Below, piece by piece: positions 26,542 to 33,683 of a DNA stretch of 33,683 nucleotides. This DNA comes from a bacterium (lineage in GTDB: Bacteria; Bacteroidota; Bacteroidia; Cytophagales; Cyclobacteriaceae). The stretch lies in assembly GCA_024743255.1 (NCBI GenBank), contig JANSWY010000054.1, forward strand, positions 1-33,683, read 5' to 3'. Under the pieces are notes generated by a model. That model did not search any database. It was not told the origin of the DNA and saw only the letters and a program-made list of their open reading frames with translations. The position numbers were made by a program, and so were the translations under genes. Every line of letters begins with the position of its first letter. The stretch's first letter is position 1.

Positions 26542-26610
26542 CTGACATAGATCATCTTATTGATATTTTTTTTTGTTAAATTCATGAAGAACCTAATAAT
26601 GTAACCCATC

Positions 26611-27009
26611 ATGAATTTCAAACAATTTATGGAAGATTTTGCCACTGAGATAAATGGCCAATTTTCTGAATACGACGAAAACAAGTCAGTAATTATCGTG
26701 CCTTTACATGATGAACGCTTTCAAACAGTGATCGGTAAAATGTATAACCACGACCGATACAATAGAAATGTTCTGGAATTCACCACTAAGGTCTGTACAG
26801 TTGACGAGTCAATTGATTACAAATCCATCCTTGAAGCAAGTGAGAAGTTTGTGCATAGTAAGTTCATTGTGGAAGAAAATTTCCTGAAGGTTGAATCAGC
26901 AACATTTGTAGATAATTCTTCACACGAATTGCTAAAAGAGATGATTCAGGAAGTTGCAATTACCGGCGATGAATGGGAATTCAAAATAACTGGTAAAGAC
27001 ATTCACTAA
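26611..27009 (+). CDS. Small cytoplasmic protein of unknown function
   Basis: 132 residues, acidic, with no signal peptide or membrane segment. The pattern of short strands (SVIIVPLHDERFQTVIGKMY, NVLEFTTKVCTV) flanked by helices resembles the CesT/YbjN-type chaperone fold in a general way, but I do not recognise a family. It starts with ATG 69 nt after tamB. The rnpB promoter begins inside the short gap after its stop. Its role is unknown. Confidence 0.75.
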   Translation: MNFKQFMEDFATEINGQFSEYDENKSVIIVPLHDERFQTVIGKMYNHDRYNRNVLEFTTKVCTVDESIDYKSILEASEKFVHSKFIVEENFLKVESATFVDNSSHELLKEMIQEVAITGDEWEFKITGKDIH

Positions 27010-27014
27010 TTATA

Positions 27015-27022
27015 TATTTTTG
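27015..27022 (+). promoter_or_regulatory. -7 promoter element of rnpB
   Basis: TATTTTTG matches TANNTTTG exactly and ends 4 nt before the first base of RNase P RNA helix P1 at 27026. The -33 region is poor. Confidence 0.55.
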
Positions 27023-27043
27023 CACTAGCAAGCCGTCTTATCG

Positions 27044-27061
27044 TCCCGATAGCTATCGGGA
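27044..27061 (+). repeat. 18-bp perfect palindrome forming P3 of rnpB
   Basis: TCCCGATAGCTATCGGGA reads identically on both strands. It occupies the position of stem P3, between P1 and the conserved AGGAAAGTCCGGGC. It resembles short palindromes that recur between genes in Bacteroidota genomes; that it is a dispersed repeat here cannot be shown from one copy. Confidence 0.6.
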
Positions 27062-27191
27062 AGGAAAGTCCGGGCAACATAGAGCACCGTGCTTCCTAAC
27101 GGGAAGATTCTGGACTGATATTTGTTAGTTCAGGACTAGAAAGTGCAACAGAAAGTATACCACCGGCCGTGGTATTGGTGATTGTGGGTAA

Positions 27192-27221
27192 TGCCCACCT
27201 TCGCTGAAGCTTCGGCGGGCA
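27192..27221 (+). repeat. 30-bp palindromic element in the P12 region of rnpB
   Basis: Outer arms TGCCCACC and GGCGGGCA (one A-C mismatch) enclose the inner palindrome GAAGCTTC. The core CGCTGAAGCTTCGGCG matches the type of GC-rich extragenic palindrome found in many bacterial genomes. Confidence 0.6.
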
Positions 27222-27498
27222 AGGGTGAAATGGTGGGGTAAGAGCCCACCGGGTTTGGTGTGAATCAAATCGCATGGTAAACCTCACGGGTTGAAAGATC
27301 AAATAGGTCTCGCTTTCTCTTAGGAGAAAAGACTTGCTCGGTCAATTATTTATAGAGCGAGATGGGTAGATTGATTGATGTTAATGGTGACATTAACACT
27401 AGATAAATGATAAGAATCCCTAGGGATACAGAACCCGGCTTACAGGCTTGCTACTTTTTTTGTTTTAGAATTAATTTTTAACCGAAGAGACTTTACAA

Positions 27499-28659
27499 AT
27501 GGCTAAAATCCTCATCATCGATGATGAAAAAAGTATCCGCAACACACTAAGAGAAATTCTTGAGTACGAAAATTATGAAATTGATGAAGCTAAGGATGGA
27601 GAAGAAGGCCTGGCTAAATTAAAGGATGGAGAATTCGATGTTGCCTTATGTGATATAAAAATGCCAAAAATGGATGGTATAGAATTACTCACAGCAGCAA
27701 CAAATGAAGGGATTGGAACTCAGTTTCTCATGATTTCGGCACATGGAACAATCGAAACTGCCGTAGAAGCCACTAAAATTGGAGCGTTTGATTTTATTCC
27801 TAAACCTCCAGATTTAAATAGGCTGTTGCTATCAGTCAGGAATGCTATGGATAAAGGTAGTTTAGTTACTGAAACTAAAATCCTTAAAAAGAAAGTCCAC
27901 AAGAAATGGGATATTGTAGGTGAGTCCCCAGCAATTGTAGAAGTAAAAGAGACAATTGAGAAAGTAGCTCCAAAGGATGCAAGGGTTTTGATTAATGGAC
28001 CTAATGGAACAGGTAAGGAGCTTGTCGCCAGGTGGTTGCATGAGAAAAGTAATAGATCCAAAGGACCAATGGTGGAAGTGAATTGTGCTGCAATACCTTC
28101 AGAGCTTATTGAAAGTGAACTGTTTGGTCATGAAAAGGGCTCTTTTACATCTGCTGTAAAGCAAAGAATTGGAAAGTTTGAGCAAGCCAATGGGGGAACT
28201 CTTTTTCTGGATGAAATAGGAGATATGAGCCTATCTGCACAAGCAAAAGTGTTGCGAGCTCTTCAGGAACATAAAATCACTAGAGTAGGAGGAGATAAAG
28301 AAATAAAAGTAGACGTAAGAGTCGTAGCTGCGACTAATAAGGATCTGAAACAGGCTATTCAAGACAACCAGTTCCGTGAGGATTTATATCATAGATTAGG
28401 TGTAATAGTGATAAAAGTTCCTTCACTAAATGAAAGGCTTGATGATATACCGTTGTTAGTAGATAAATTCCTTAATGACATTGCAGCAGAGTACAACGCA
28501 CCTGTTACTCAGATTGAACCGAAAGCTGTGGAATTGTTAAAGAAGAAAGATTGGACAGGAAATATCAGGGAATTGAGGAATGTCGTAGAGCGACTAATAA
28601 TTATGTCTGACAAGCTAATTACCGAGGAAAATGTAAAAAAATATGCGGATATTGATTAA
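27499..28659 (+). CDS. Sigma-54-type response regulator without DNA-binding domain
   Basis: 386 residues. The receiver domain (1-120) has D8/D9, phospho-acceptor D52 and K102. The AAA+ sigma-54 interaction domain (about 138-370) has Walker A GPNGTGKE at 167-174 (usually GESGTGKE), Walker B GGTLFLDEIGDMS at 232-244, and the sigma-54-contacting loop as GSFTSA at 214-219, where NtrC-type proteins have GAFTGA. It stops just after IRELRNVVERL, so the C-terminal Fis-type helix-turn-helix is absent (NtrC has about 460-470 residues). The frame is intact. The gene follows rnpB with no clear promoter of its own, and its last codons form part of a terminator used by the opposite strand. No sensor kinase is adjacent. 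Confidence 0.93.
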   Translation: MAKILIIDDEKSIRNTLREILEYENYEIDEAKDGEEGLAKLKDGEFDVALCDIKMPKMDGIELLTAATNEGIGTQFLMISAHGTIETAVEATKIGAFDFIPKPPDLNRLLLSVRNAMDKGSLVTETKILKKKVHKKWDIVGESPAIVEVKETIEKVAPKDARVLINGPNGTGKELVARWLHEKSNRSKGPMVEVNCAAIPSELIESELFGHEKGSFTSAVKQRIGKFEQANGGTLFLDEIGDMSLSAQAKVLRALQEHKITRVGGDKEIKVDVRVVAATNKDLKQAIQDNQFREDLYHRLGVIVIKVPSLNERLDDIPLLVDKFLNDIAAEYNAPVTQIEPKAVELLKKKDWTGNIRELRNVVERLIIMSDKLITEENVKKYADID

Positions 28660-28671
28660 TATCCGCATATT
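28635..28671 (-). terminator. Minus-strand terminator overlapping the end of the sigma-54 regulator gene
   Basis: A perfect 14-bp stem, AATATGCGGATATT paired with AATATCCGCATATT around a 4-nt loop, runs into seven Ts on the minus strand. The left arm codes for the last residues of the regulator and the stop codon lies at the loop and right arm. On the plus strand there is no T-run. Confidence 0.85.
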
Positions 28672-28688
28672 GATCTATATATCGTAGA

Positions 28689-28823
28689 TTATAATCTTAC
28701 TTTATCCTGCTTCTCTGTCTTCACGTCCTTCACATCCTTTTTAGCGTAAGTAGGACATGTTTTTTGTGTACATGCGCTAGCCGCAAAAAGAACAACTGCA
28801 ATTAATAAAACTCTAATTTTCAT
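28689..28823 (-). CDS. 44-residue lipoprotein
   Basis: A frame of 44 codons from ATG at 28823 to TAA at 28689. It has a lipoprotein signal peptide (MKIRVLLIAVVLFAASAC) with the lipobox ASAC, placing the acylated cysteine at C18. The mature part is short and lysine-rich: a CPTYAKK motif followed by KDVKDVKTEKQDKV. Similar tiny lipoproteins with a CPTYAK-like motif occur in related bacteria as far as I recall; no function is known. Its own terminator (28635-28671) and a promoter-like sequence (28867-28897) support it as a real, separately transcribed gene. Confidence 0.75.
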   Translation of the reverse strand: MKIRVLLIAVVLFAASACTQKTCPTYAKKDVKDVKTEKQDKVRL

Positions 28824-28866
28824 GGGTGTATACGTTAAGCTAACACTAAATTTTATTATACTTCAA

Positions 28867-28897
28867 CTAATGTAAATATAAATATAATTATTTCAAA
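28867..28897 (-). promoter_or_regulatory. Probable promoter of the small lipoprotein gene
   Basis: On the minus strand TTTG (28894-28897) is followed after exactly 19 nt by TACATTAG (28867-28874), one base off TANNTTTG. It lies about 44-51 nt before the ATG at 28823. Confidence 0.4.
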
Positions 28898-28982
28898 AAT
28901 ATCAGGTCTCCAGATACTTTGCAACAATTAGAAAATTAATTCGTAGTTGCAAGGTTTGGATTTAGATTAAACGGCCTATTGT

Positions 28983-29966
28983 TTAGACCAACATTAGGTT
29001 ACATCCTCTTAAATCTGAATTATCAAAGCGTCCTAACACCTCAAATTCTCCATTTTCGTGCTTTCGACCTATATCTTTGGTCTCAACAAAACAGCAGCTG
29101 AAAATGTTCCCTAAGTCTATAACGTTCAATCCGCCTGTTCTACCTACCCCAACGTACGAAAGTGGATCATTGATATCTCTAACCATGATTTTTAGTGAAT
29201 TATTTTCACTGAATAATCCAAATCCTTTAGAATAAGCCTGTGACATTAATTCCGTCATTCCATATTCTGAGTGAATCGCATTCACATTTAATCCCTTGCA
29301 AAGCTCGCTGTGCAATTCTTCCCTGATCATTTCTTTTCTTCGTCCCTTCATGCCTCCAGTTTCCATTACTATACAATTCTTCAGATTAGTGCCTTTTTCT
29401 GCTAAATCAAGTAATGCATATGAAACTCCTATGACCAGGACTTTGTCCCTGGAATCCAATGTATTTATCTTCTCTTCAATCTCGTCTGGTGATTGGAGAT
29501 AATATCCCGAGATTGTATGATTACTTTTTTTAATGAAATGATCGACCATTGCGATCAGTGAAGAGTCTCCTTGCTCCAAGTAGGAGGGAAGGACGGCAAT
29601 AATTGTCAAGTCTTCTATTGCTGTATAGTGAGATTCAAATATTTTTGTAGAATGATCTAGATAGAAATCTAAGTCGTCCAGGTGATGTTGGCTTCTTTTT
29701 TTTAATGTTGTGCCACTACTTAAGAATGTTATTTCCGTATCTAATTGAGAGGATTTAATTTCGTGTGTTTTAAAAAACTCAATGGGTAGGAAGGGTATTT
29801 TTTCGATGCTATCTACCTTAATAGGGTTAATGTTGAGTTTCTGGATGTATTGATTGTAGATACGATTGTTTATTGCCTGAAATTGAAATGCTTCTAACGC
29901 AAGATCCTCGAAACTGTGGTTTCTTGATTGTTTTAACTTGTGTCGGAAACTTTCTATAAATTCCAT
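28983..29966 (-). CDS. LuxE/PaaK-family acyltransferase-like protein
   Basis: 327 residues resembling the acyl-protein synthetase (LuxE) and phenylacetate-CoA ligase group of adenylate-forming enzymes. Visible: IPFLPIEFFKTHEI near 58-71, the SSGTT nucleotide loop near 83-87, METGGMKGRRKE near 200-212, and HSEYGMTELMSQAY near 232-246. No luxC reductase or luciferase gene is nearby, so bioluminescence is not implied. It is a single minus-strand gene, divergent from a lipoprotein gene with 68 nt between the starts. In this phylum such proteins are often thought to act on fatty acids or aryl acids; the substrate is unknown. Confidence 0.85.
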   Translation of the reverse strand: MEFIESFRHKLKQSRNHSFEDLALEAFQFQAINNRIYNQYIQKLNINPIKVDSIEKIPFLPIEFFKTHEIKSSQLDTEITFLSSGTTLKKRSQHHLDDLDFYLDHSTKIFESHYTAIEDLTIIAVLPSYLEQGDSSLIAMVDHFIKKSNHTISGYYLQSPDEIEEKINTLDSRDKVLVIGVSYALLDLAEKGTNLKNCIVMETGGMKGRRKEMIREELHSELCKGLNVNAIHSEYGMTELMSQAYSKGFGLFSENNSLKIMVRDINDPLSYVGVGRTGGLNVIDLGNIFSCCFVETKDIGRKHENGEFEVLGRFDNSDLRGCNLMLV

Positions 29967-30034
29967 TGTTATGTGACAATATAGGGGTAATAATGAATGT
30001 TATTGTAATATATTAGCGAAGATAAGGTCAACAG

Positions 30035-30784
30035 ATGTTAATGAATTTTAAAAGCTTAATATTTTTCCTGGTAATCACAGTTGGTGTTGTGTCATGCTAT
30101 CCACCTCCTGAATTTCCGGAGAATCCAGAAATTGAATTTGAAAATATTGTTTTCAAGCCAGGAGATACAGATGTTGACTCATTGATATTGACCATTGGAT
30201 TTCAAGATGGAAATGGTGATTTAGGGTTGGAGGATGAAGATGATTCTTATCCATTTCATTCTTTTAATTTAGTTCTTGATTCCAATGATAGTCTTGTAAC
30301 ATTTGATGGAGATTTTACGCCACCATTTTATTCATTAATTCCAGTGGATAATGGTGTTCTAGAGTTTCTTTCAGATACTGATATCAGGCCTCCATATGAT
30401 TGTGAGAGTTATGAGATAGTAGAGTTTTTTGATGGTTCCTTCGATACGCTTTTCATTGATCCAAATGAGGCTAATAAAAATATATTCGTAGATTTTTATA
30501 GAAAGAGGAATGGTGAGTATACATTCTTCGATTGGGCTCAGGTTTTTGGTAATTGCGGATTTGACTGGGATGGAAGGTTTCCGATTTTCGATGAAGAGAA
30601 CCTAAGAGGTGAAAAACCATTAGCTGGATCCATTGATTATTCGATGGTTTCTGTTGGATTTCAGTTGGCCATGCGAAACGACACCTTTCGAGTGGATGTT
30701 AGGATTTATGATAGGGAATTGAACCTAAGTAATCAAGTTCAATCCCCCGATTTTACTCTAGCCGGAATTACCGAAACCGAGTAA
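30035..30784 (+). CDS. Lipoprotein of unknown function
   Basis: 249 residues. A signal peptide with lipobox VVSC gives an acylated C21, followed by YPPPEFPENPEIEFENI. The mature part is acidic and beta-rich and contains GFQDGNGDLGLEDEDD, a Ca2+-binding-like run of alternating D and N (DGNGDLG). It would be anchored at the periplasmic or outer-membrane face. The start may be the ATG at 30035 or the one at 30041 (MNFKSL), which gives the more usual signal peptide. It converges on the E1 gene with a gap of 7 nt. I know of no function for this family. Confidence 0.85.
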   Translation: MLMNFKSLIFFLVITVGVVSCYPPPEFPENPEIEFENIVFKPGDTDVDSLILTIGFQDGNGDLGLEDEDDSYPFHSFNLVLDSNDSLVTFDGDFTPPFYSLIPVDNGVLEFLSDTDIRPPYDCESYEIVEFFDGSFDTLFIDPNEANKNIFVDFYRKRNGEYTFFDWAQVFGNCGFDWDGRFPIFDEENLRGEKPLAGSIDYSMVSVGFQLAMRNDTFRVDVRIYDRELNLSNQVQSPDFTLAGITETE

Positions 30785-30791
30785 ATGTTTC

Positions 30792-33188
30792 TTAATAAAT
30801 ATCTGGGAAGCTTGCTGGATCTGTCTCAGCAATTAAGTTGTAAACCTTTTCTACAATATCTTCAACATTTGGCTTAGAGAAGTAATCTCCATCAGAACCA
30901 TAAGCAGGTCTGTGCTCTTTTGCAGCTATTGTAAGTGGTTTAGAATCCAGATGTAAGTAACCATTCTGCTCCTCAAGTACTTTTTGTAACATGTAAGCTG
31001 AAGCACCACCTGGTACATCCTCATCAATAAATGCGATTCTGTTAGTCTTCTTTAAAGATTCAACTAACATTCCACTTGTATCAAAAGGAATCAATGTTTG
31101 AACGTCAATTACTTCTGCAGAGATTCCAAGATCTGCCAATTGTGTAGCAGCATCAACCACTTGTCTGCACATACTTCCATATGTTACTAAAGTAATGTCA
31201 GTACCTTCTCTAAGTATTTCAGGAACTCCAAGAGGCACTCTCATTTCTCCCACGTTATCAGGAAGAGTTTCTTTAAGCCTGTATCCGTTTAAGGATTCAA
31301 TAATTAGAGCTGGCTCATCAGATGCAAGCATGGTGTTGTAAAAACCAGCTGCCTGAGTCATGTTTCTAGGTACAAGGACATTGATACCTCGGATAGTTCC
31401 TAGAATCATTCCCATTGGTGAACCTGAGTGCCATACTCCTTCAAGTCTGTGGCCTCTTGTTCTTATAATTAATGGAGCTTTCTGTCCACCTTTAGTTCTG
31501 TATTGTAAACAAGCCAAATCATCTGATAACGTCTGAATAGCATAGATCAAATAATCTAAGTATTGGATCTCTACAATCGGTCTTAAGCCTCTAAGTGCCG
31601 CTCCAATTCCCTGTCCAATAATGGTAGTTTCTCGAATTCCTGTATCAGTAACTCTTACCTCACCGTGTTTGTCCTGAAGTCCCGCAAAGCCTTGATTCAC
31701 ATCCCCAATTCTTCCGACATCTTCACCAATTGCAAATACTAATGGGTTATTTTCCAGGATCTCATCAAAACAAGCCTGCATTACTTCTCTTCCATCAACA
31801 ACTTTCGCATTGTCACTATATACAGGCGCTATTTCTTCAATGTTCAATGCGGCCTGCTCTGACTCACTGTGTAAATGTGAATCATACTGATCTTTGTAAA
31901 GCTCAATTTTATTGTTGATCCAGTTGATCAAGTCAAATCTATAGGCACCACTCTCTGTTCTAACTAATCGGGCCATTTTTCTAGCTGCACCAAATATCTC
32001 TGCTTTTCCAGGATTGATAATTGCCTTCAGCTGTTGCTTGATTTCTAATATTTGCTCTTTGTTTTTGCTTTGCGTACTTGCTTCTTCAGCAAAACCAATA
32101 ACAGTTTTAAGATCTTCTTTGATTTCAGTAGTATATTCTTTCCAGGCTTCAGACTTTGCCTTTTTTACTGATTCTTTTGCCTCTGCTTCAATTTTGTTAA
32201 GATGATCTTCAGAAGTAAATCCTTCACTCAGGATCCATTCTCTCATTTTCTTAACACAATCAAATTCTTTTTCCCACTCTAATCTCTCTTTAGACTTATA
32301 TCTCTCATGAGACCCAGAGGTAGAATGACCTTGCGGCTGTGTTAATTCAGTTACATGGATAAGTGCAGGAACATGATCTTTTCTAGAAAGGTTAGTTGCC
32401 TTGTTATAGGTATCCATTAATGCCGGATAGTCCCATCCATTGACAGCATATATTTCAATTCCCTTTTCTTTTCCTTTTCTCTGGAATCCGGCCAATGCTT
32501 TTGAGATGCTTCCTCTCGTAGTATGATATTCTTTTGGAACAGAAATTCCGTAATCATCATCCCAAACTGACATTACCATTGGAATTTGAAGAACCCCAGC
32601 GGCATTCATAGACTCAAAGAAGTGCCCTTCAGAAGTAGAGGCATTTCCGATTGTTCCAAATGCTACTTCATTACCATTAATGGAGAAGTCCTGGAAGCTT
32701 TTAAGTTGTGGGTTTTCTCTGTAAAGTTTAGACGCATAGCCGAGACCAACTAACCTTGGCATTTGTGCAGCAGTTGGAGAAATGTCCGAACTACTGTTTT
32801 TCATGTCTGTTAAAGTCTTCCACTCTCCTTTAGAATTTAGAGATCTGGTTCCAAAGTGACTGTTCATTAGTCGTCCTGCAGAAGATGGGTCAGCTTTCAC
32901 ATCTGTGTGAGCATAAAGCTGGGCAAAGAACTGCTTCAATGTCAATTGACCAATAGCAAGCATAAATGTTTGGTCCCTGTAATATCCAGATCTAAAGTCA
33001 CCATTTTTGAAAACTCTTGCCATTGCTAATTGGGCTACCTCTTTACCGTCTCCAAAGATTCCGAATTTAGCTTTGCCCATGAAAACTTCTTTTCGTCCCA
33101 TAAGGCTGGCCTCACGGCTTTCAAGTGCAATCTTGTAGTCTTTAATGATTTCTTCAGTAGAAAGGCTGATCTTGGATTTTACATTCAT
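30792..33188 (-). CDS. Fused alpha/beta 2-oxoacid dehydrogenase E1 component
   Basis: 798 residues combining both E1 subunits of a branched-chain 2-oxoacid (or pyruvate-like) dehydrogenase complex in one chain. The alpha half (about 1-410) has the TPP segment GNASTSEGHFFESMN (the usual first GDG is GNA here) and VWDDDYGISVP. The beta half (about 465-798) has AIGEDVGRIGDVNQGF, the VTDTGIRETTIIGQGIGAAL loop and the transketolase C domain. I chose ATG at 33188 over the TTG at 33203. Such fusions are typical of Bacteroidota. E2 and E3 are not in the window. A full-consensus promoter lies upstream at 33252-33282. Confidence 0.92.
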   Translation of the reverse strand: MNVKSKISLSTEEIIKDYKIALESREASLMGRKEVFMGKAKFGIFGDGKEVAQLAMARVFKNGDFRSGYYRDQTFMLAIGQLTLKQFFAQLYAHTDVKADPSSAGRLMNSHFGTRSLNSKGEWKTLTDMKNSSSDISPTAAQMPRLVGLGYASKLYRENPQLKSFQDFSINGNEVAFGTIGNASTSEGHFFESMNAAGVLQIPMVMSVWDDDYGISVPKEYHTTRGSISKALAGFQRKGKEKGIEIYAVNGWDYPALMDTYNKATNLSRKDHVPALIHVTELTQPQGHSTSGSHERYKSKERLEWEKEFDCVKKMREWILSEGFTSEDHLNKIEAEAKESVKKAKSEAWKEYTTEIKEDLKTVIGFAEEASTQSKNKEQILEIKQQLKAIINPGKAEIFGAARKMARLVRTESGAYRFDLINWINNKIELYKDQYDSHLHSESEQAALNIEEIAPVYSDNAKVVDGREVMQACFDEILENNPLVFAIGEDVGRIGDVNQGFAGLQDKHGEVRVTDTGIRETTIIGQGIGAALRGLRPIVEIQYLDYLIYAIQTLSDDLACLQYRTKGGQKAPLIIRTRGHRLEGVWHSGSPMGMILGTIRGINVLVPRNMTQAAGFYNTMLASDEPALIIESLNGYRLKETLPDNVGEMRVPLGVPEILREGTDITLVTYGSMCRQVVDAATQLADLGISAEVIDVQTLIPFDTSGMLVESLKKTNRIAFIDEDVPGGASAYMLQKVLEEQNGYLHLDSKPLTIAAKEHRPAYGSDGDYFSKPNVEDIVEKVYNLIAETDPASFPDIY

Positions 33189-33251
33189 ATTACTCACTTG
33201 CAATTAAAAATTTAAAATGTGTCAATAAGATACAGTACTCGCAGTATGTCA

Positions 33252-33282
33252 CAAAAGTAGCGATTTTAGACGTCAAATCAAA
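33252..33282 (-). promoter_or_regulatory. Consensus promoter of the fused E1 gene
   Basis: On the minus strand TTTG (33279-33282) is followed after exactly 19 nt by TACTTTTG (33252-33259), a perfect match to TTTG-N19-TANNTTTG. Transcription would start near 33245, giving a leader of about 57 nt. It is the best promoter in the window. Confidence 0.75.
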
Positions 33283-33343
33283 CTTCGGTTTTTTAGGAAT
33301 TCCATATTATTTATTAATTTAGCATACGTATTACTCATGTTTT

Positions 33344-33387
33344 AGAATAATATTGTTGTATACTTAACTTTTTCAGAATATTATTCT
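33344..33387 (+). promoter_or_regulatory. Inverted repeat between E1 and ald
   Basis: AGAATAATATT (33344-33354) and AATATTATTCT (33377-33387) are perfect inverse copies 22 nt apart. The right copy is itself part of AGAATA-T-TATTCT (33375-33387). The surrounding 315-nt gap between the divergent genes (33204-33518) contains no gene; it also holds the E1 promoter and the palindrome at 33457-33472. Confidence 0.4.
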
Positions 33388-33456
33388 TCAATAAGAGAAA
33401 AACAAAGAATTCTTTTTTTTGAGGATTTCCAAGTATTGAGCTGGGAATGGTCAACA

Positions 33457-33472
33457 TTTGAAAATTTTCAAA
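33457..33472 (+). promoter_or_regulatory. 16-bp perfect palindrome upstream of ald
   Basis: TTTGAAAATTTTCAAA reads the same on both strands and lies 47 nt before the ald start, where an operator or activator site could sit. It is followed by an A-tract. Confidence 0.35.
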
Positions 33473-33518
33473 AAAAAATTCAGTCTTAGAATTATCGACA
33501 TATAAACAACAAAAAATT

Positions 33519-33683
33519 ATGGTAATTGGTGTCCCAAAGGAGATAAAAAACAATGAGAACAGGGTGGCATTGACGCCTGCTGGTGTAAAGGAACTTACAA
33601 AGCGAAATCACCAGGTTTATGTTCAGAGCACTGCTGGAGACGGAAGTGGTTTTAGTGATGATATGTATGTTCAGGCTGGTGCC
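33519..33683 (+). CDS. ald: Alanine dehydrogenase, 5' part only
   Basis: The first 55 codons of a gene that runs off the right edge. The sequence [20 protein letters not shown] then [15 protein letters not shown]...GDGSGFSD is the conserved N-terminus of NAD-dependent alanine dehydrogenase (alanine to pyruvate plus ammonia); K8 and R15 correspond to substrate-binding positions of the family. Pyridine nucleotide transhydrogenase alpha subunits share this fold, but the [15 protein letters not shown] opening favours Ald. It is divergent from the E1 gene across a palindrome-rich 315-nt gap. Confidence 0.88.
   Translation, partial: MVIGVPKEIKNNENRVALTPAGVKELTKRNHQVYVQSTAGDGSGFSDDMYVQAGA

Larger units (their letters stand above)
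27026..27453 (+). ncRNA. rnpB: RNase P RNA, bacterial class A
   Basis: Catalytic RNA that removes the 5' leader of pre-tRNAs. The ends pair to form P1: TAGCAAGCC (27026-27034) with GGCTTGCTA (27445-27453). Conserved core segments are visible: AGGAAAGTCCGGGC (from 27062), CAGAAAGTATACC, AAGGGTGAAA and GGTGGGGTAAGAGCCCACC (P13/P14), and the 3' ACAGAACCCGGCTTAC. A T-run (27455-27461) ends transcription. Two palindromes sit in peripheral stems, one in P3 and one in the P12 region, described separately. The length (about 428 nt) is ordinary for the class. Confidence 0.96.

Noticed and set aside
27096-27302. 68-codon minus-strand frame rich in P and W
   Set aside because: It lies wholly within RNase P RNA and arises from the structured GC-rich stems.
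33335-33553. 72-codon minus-strand frame across the ald start
   Set aside because: It overlaps the conserved start of ald and is a low-complexity, AT-driven frame with no family resemblance.

Overview
The window is a chromosomal segment of a Bacteroidota bacterium, most likely from the Cytophagales or a nearby order. The reasons are: several TANNTTTG-type -7 promoter elements (one with a TTTG at exactly 19 nt, as in the Bacteroidota primary-sigma consensus); a fused alpha/beta 2-oxoacid dehydrogenase E1; a TamB-like protein; a signal-peptide-bearing ExbB followed by a small membrane protein and two ExbD proteins; a short SerA without ACT domain; and low GC. It looks like vertically inherited core genome. 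I see no insertion sequence, prophage, CRISPR array or defence island.

Layout. (1) 1-965: start-containing part of a secreted protein with GIGT repeats, minus strand. (2) 1111-6585, minus strand: pdxA, then yceD-rpmF-fabH-efp-accB-accC, linking ribosome and translation genes to the start of fatty-acid synthesis, with an intrinsic terminator inside the operon (after rpmF) and one after accC. (3) 6693-10763, plus strand: rsmA-mgtE-serA, then greA-HIT behind their own promoter and a leader terminator. (4) ruvC on the minus strand, then a tightly overlapping plus-strand run 11334-17342: flippase-like membrane protein, glycosyltransferase, small acidic protein, PP2C phosphatase, polysaccharide deacetylase, TatD, asparaginase. 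(5) tRNA-Ser(GGA). (6) 17589-19875: a proton-channel module (ExbB/TolQ, small membrane protein, two ExbD), in which the exbB frame is broken by an in-frame TAG. (7) Minus-strand tsaD-smpB-HNH, divergent from a 1.5-kilo-residue TamB-like gene. (8) A small unknown protein, the RNase P RNA gene with two palindromes in its stems, and a sigma-54 activator lacking a DNA-binding domain. (9) A 44-residue lipoprotein gene whose terminator overlaps the stop codon of the neighbouring regulator. (10) A LuxE-like acyltransferase, a lipoprotein, the fused E1 gene, and the start of alanine dehydrogenase across a palindrome-rich intergenic region.

Most genes are housekeeping: fatty-acid synthesis, ribosome assembly (rsmA, smpB, rpmF, efp), tRNA modification (tsaD), RNase P, recombination (ruvC), Mg2+ uptake, vitamin B6 and serine synthesis, and envelope biogenesis. 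I did not find a convincing new multi-gene system. The observations most worth checking are the amber codon in exbB, the terminator in the greA leader, the palindromes built into RNase P RNA, and the two-way use of DNA at the regulator/lipoprotein junction.
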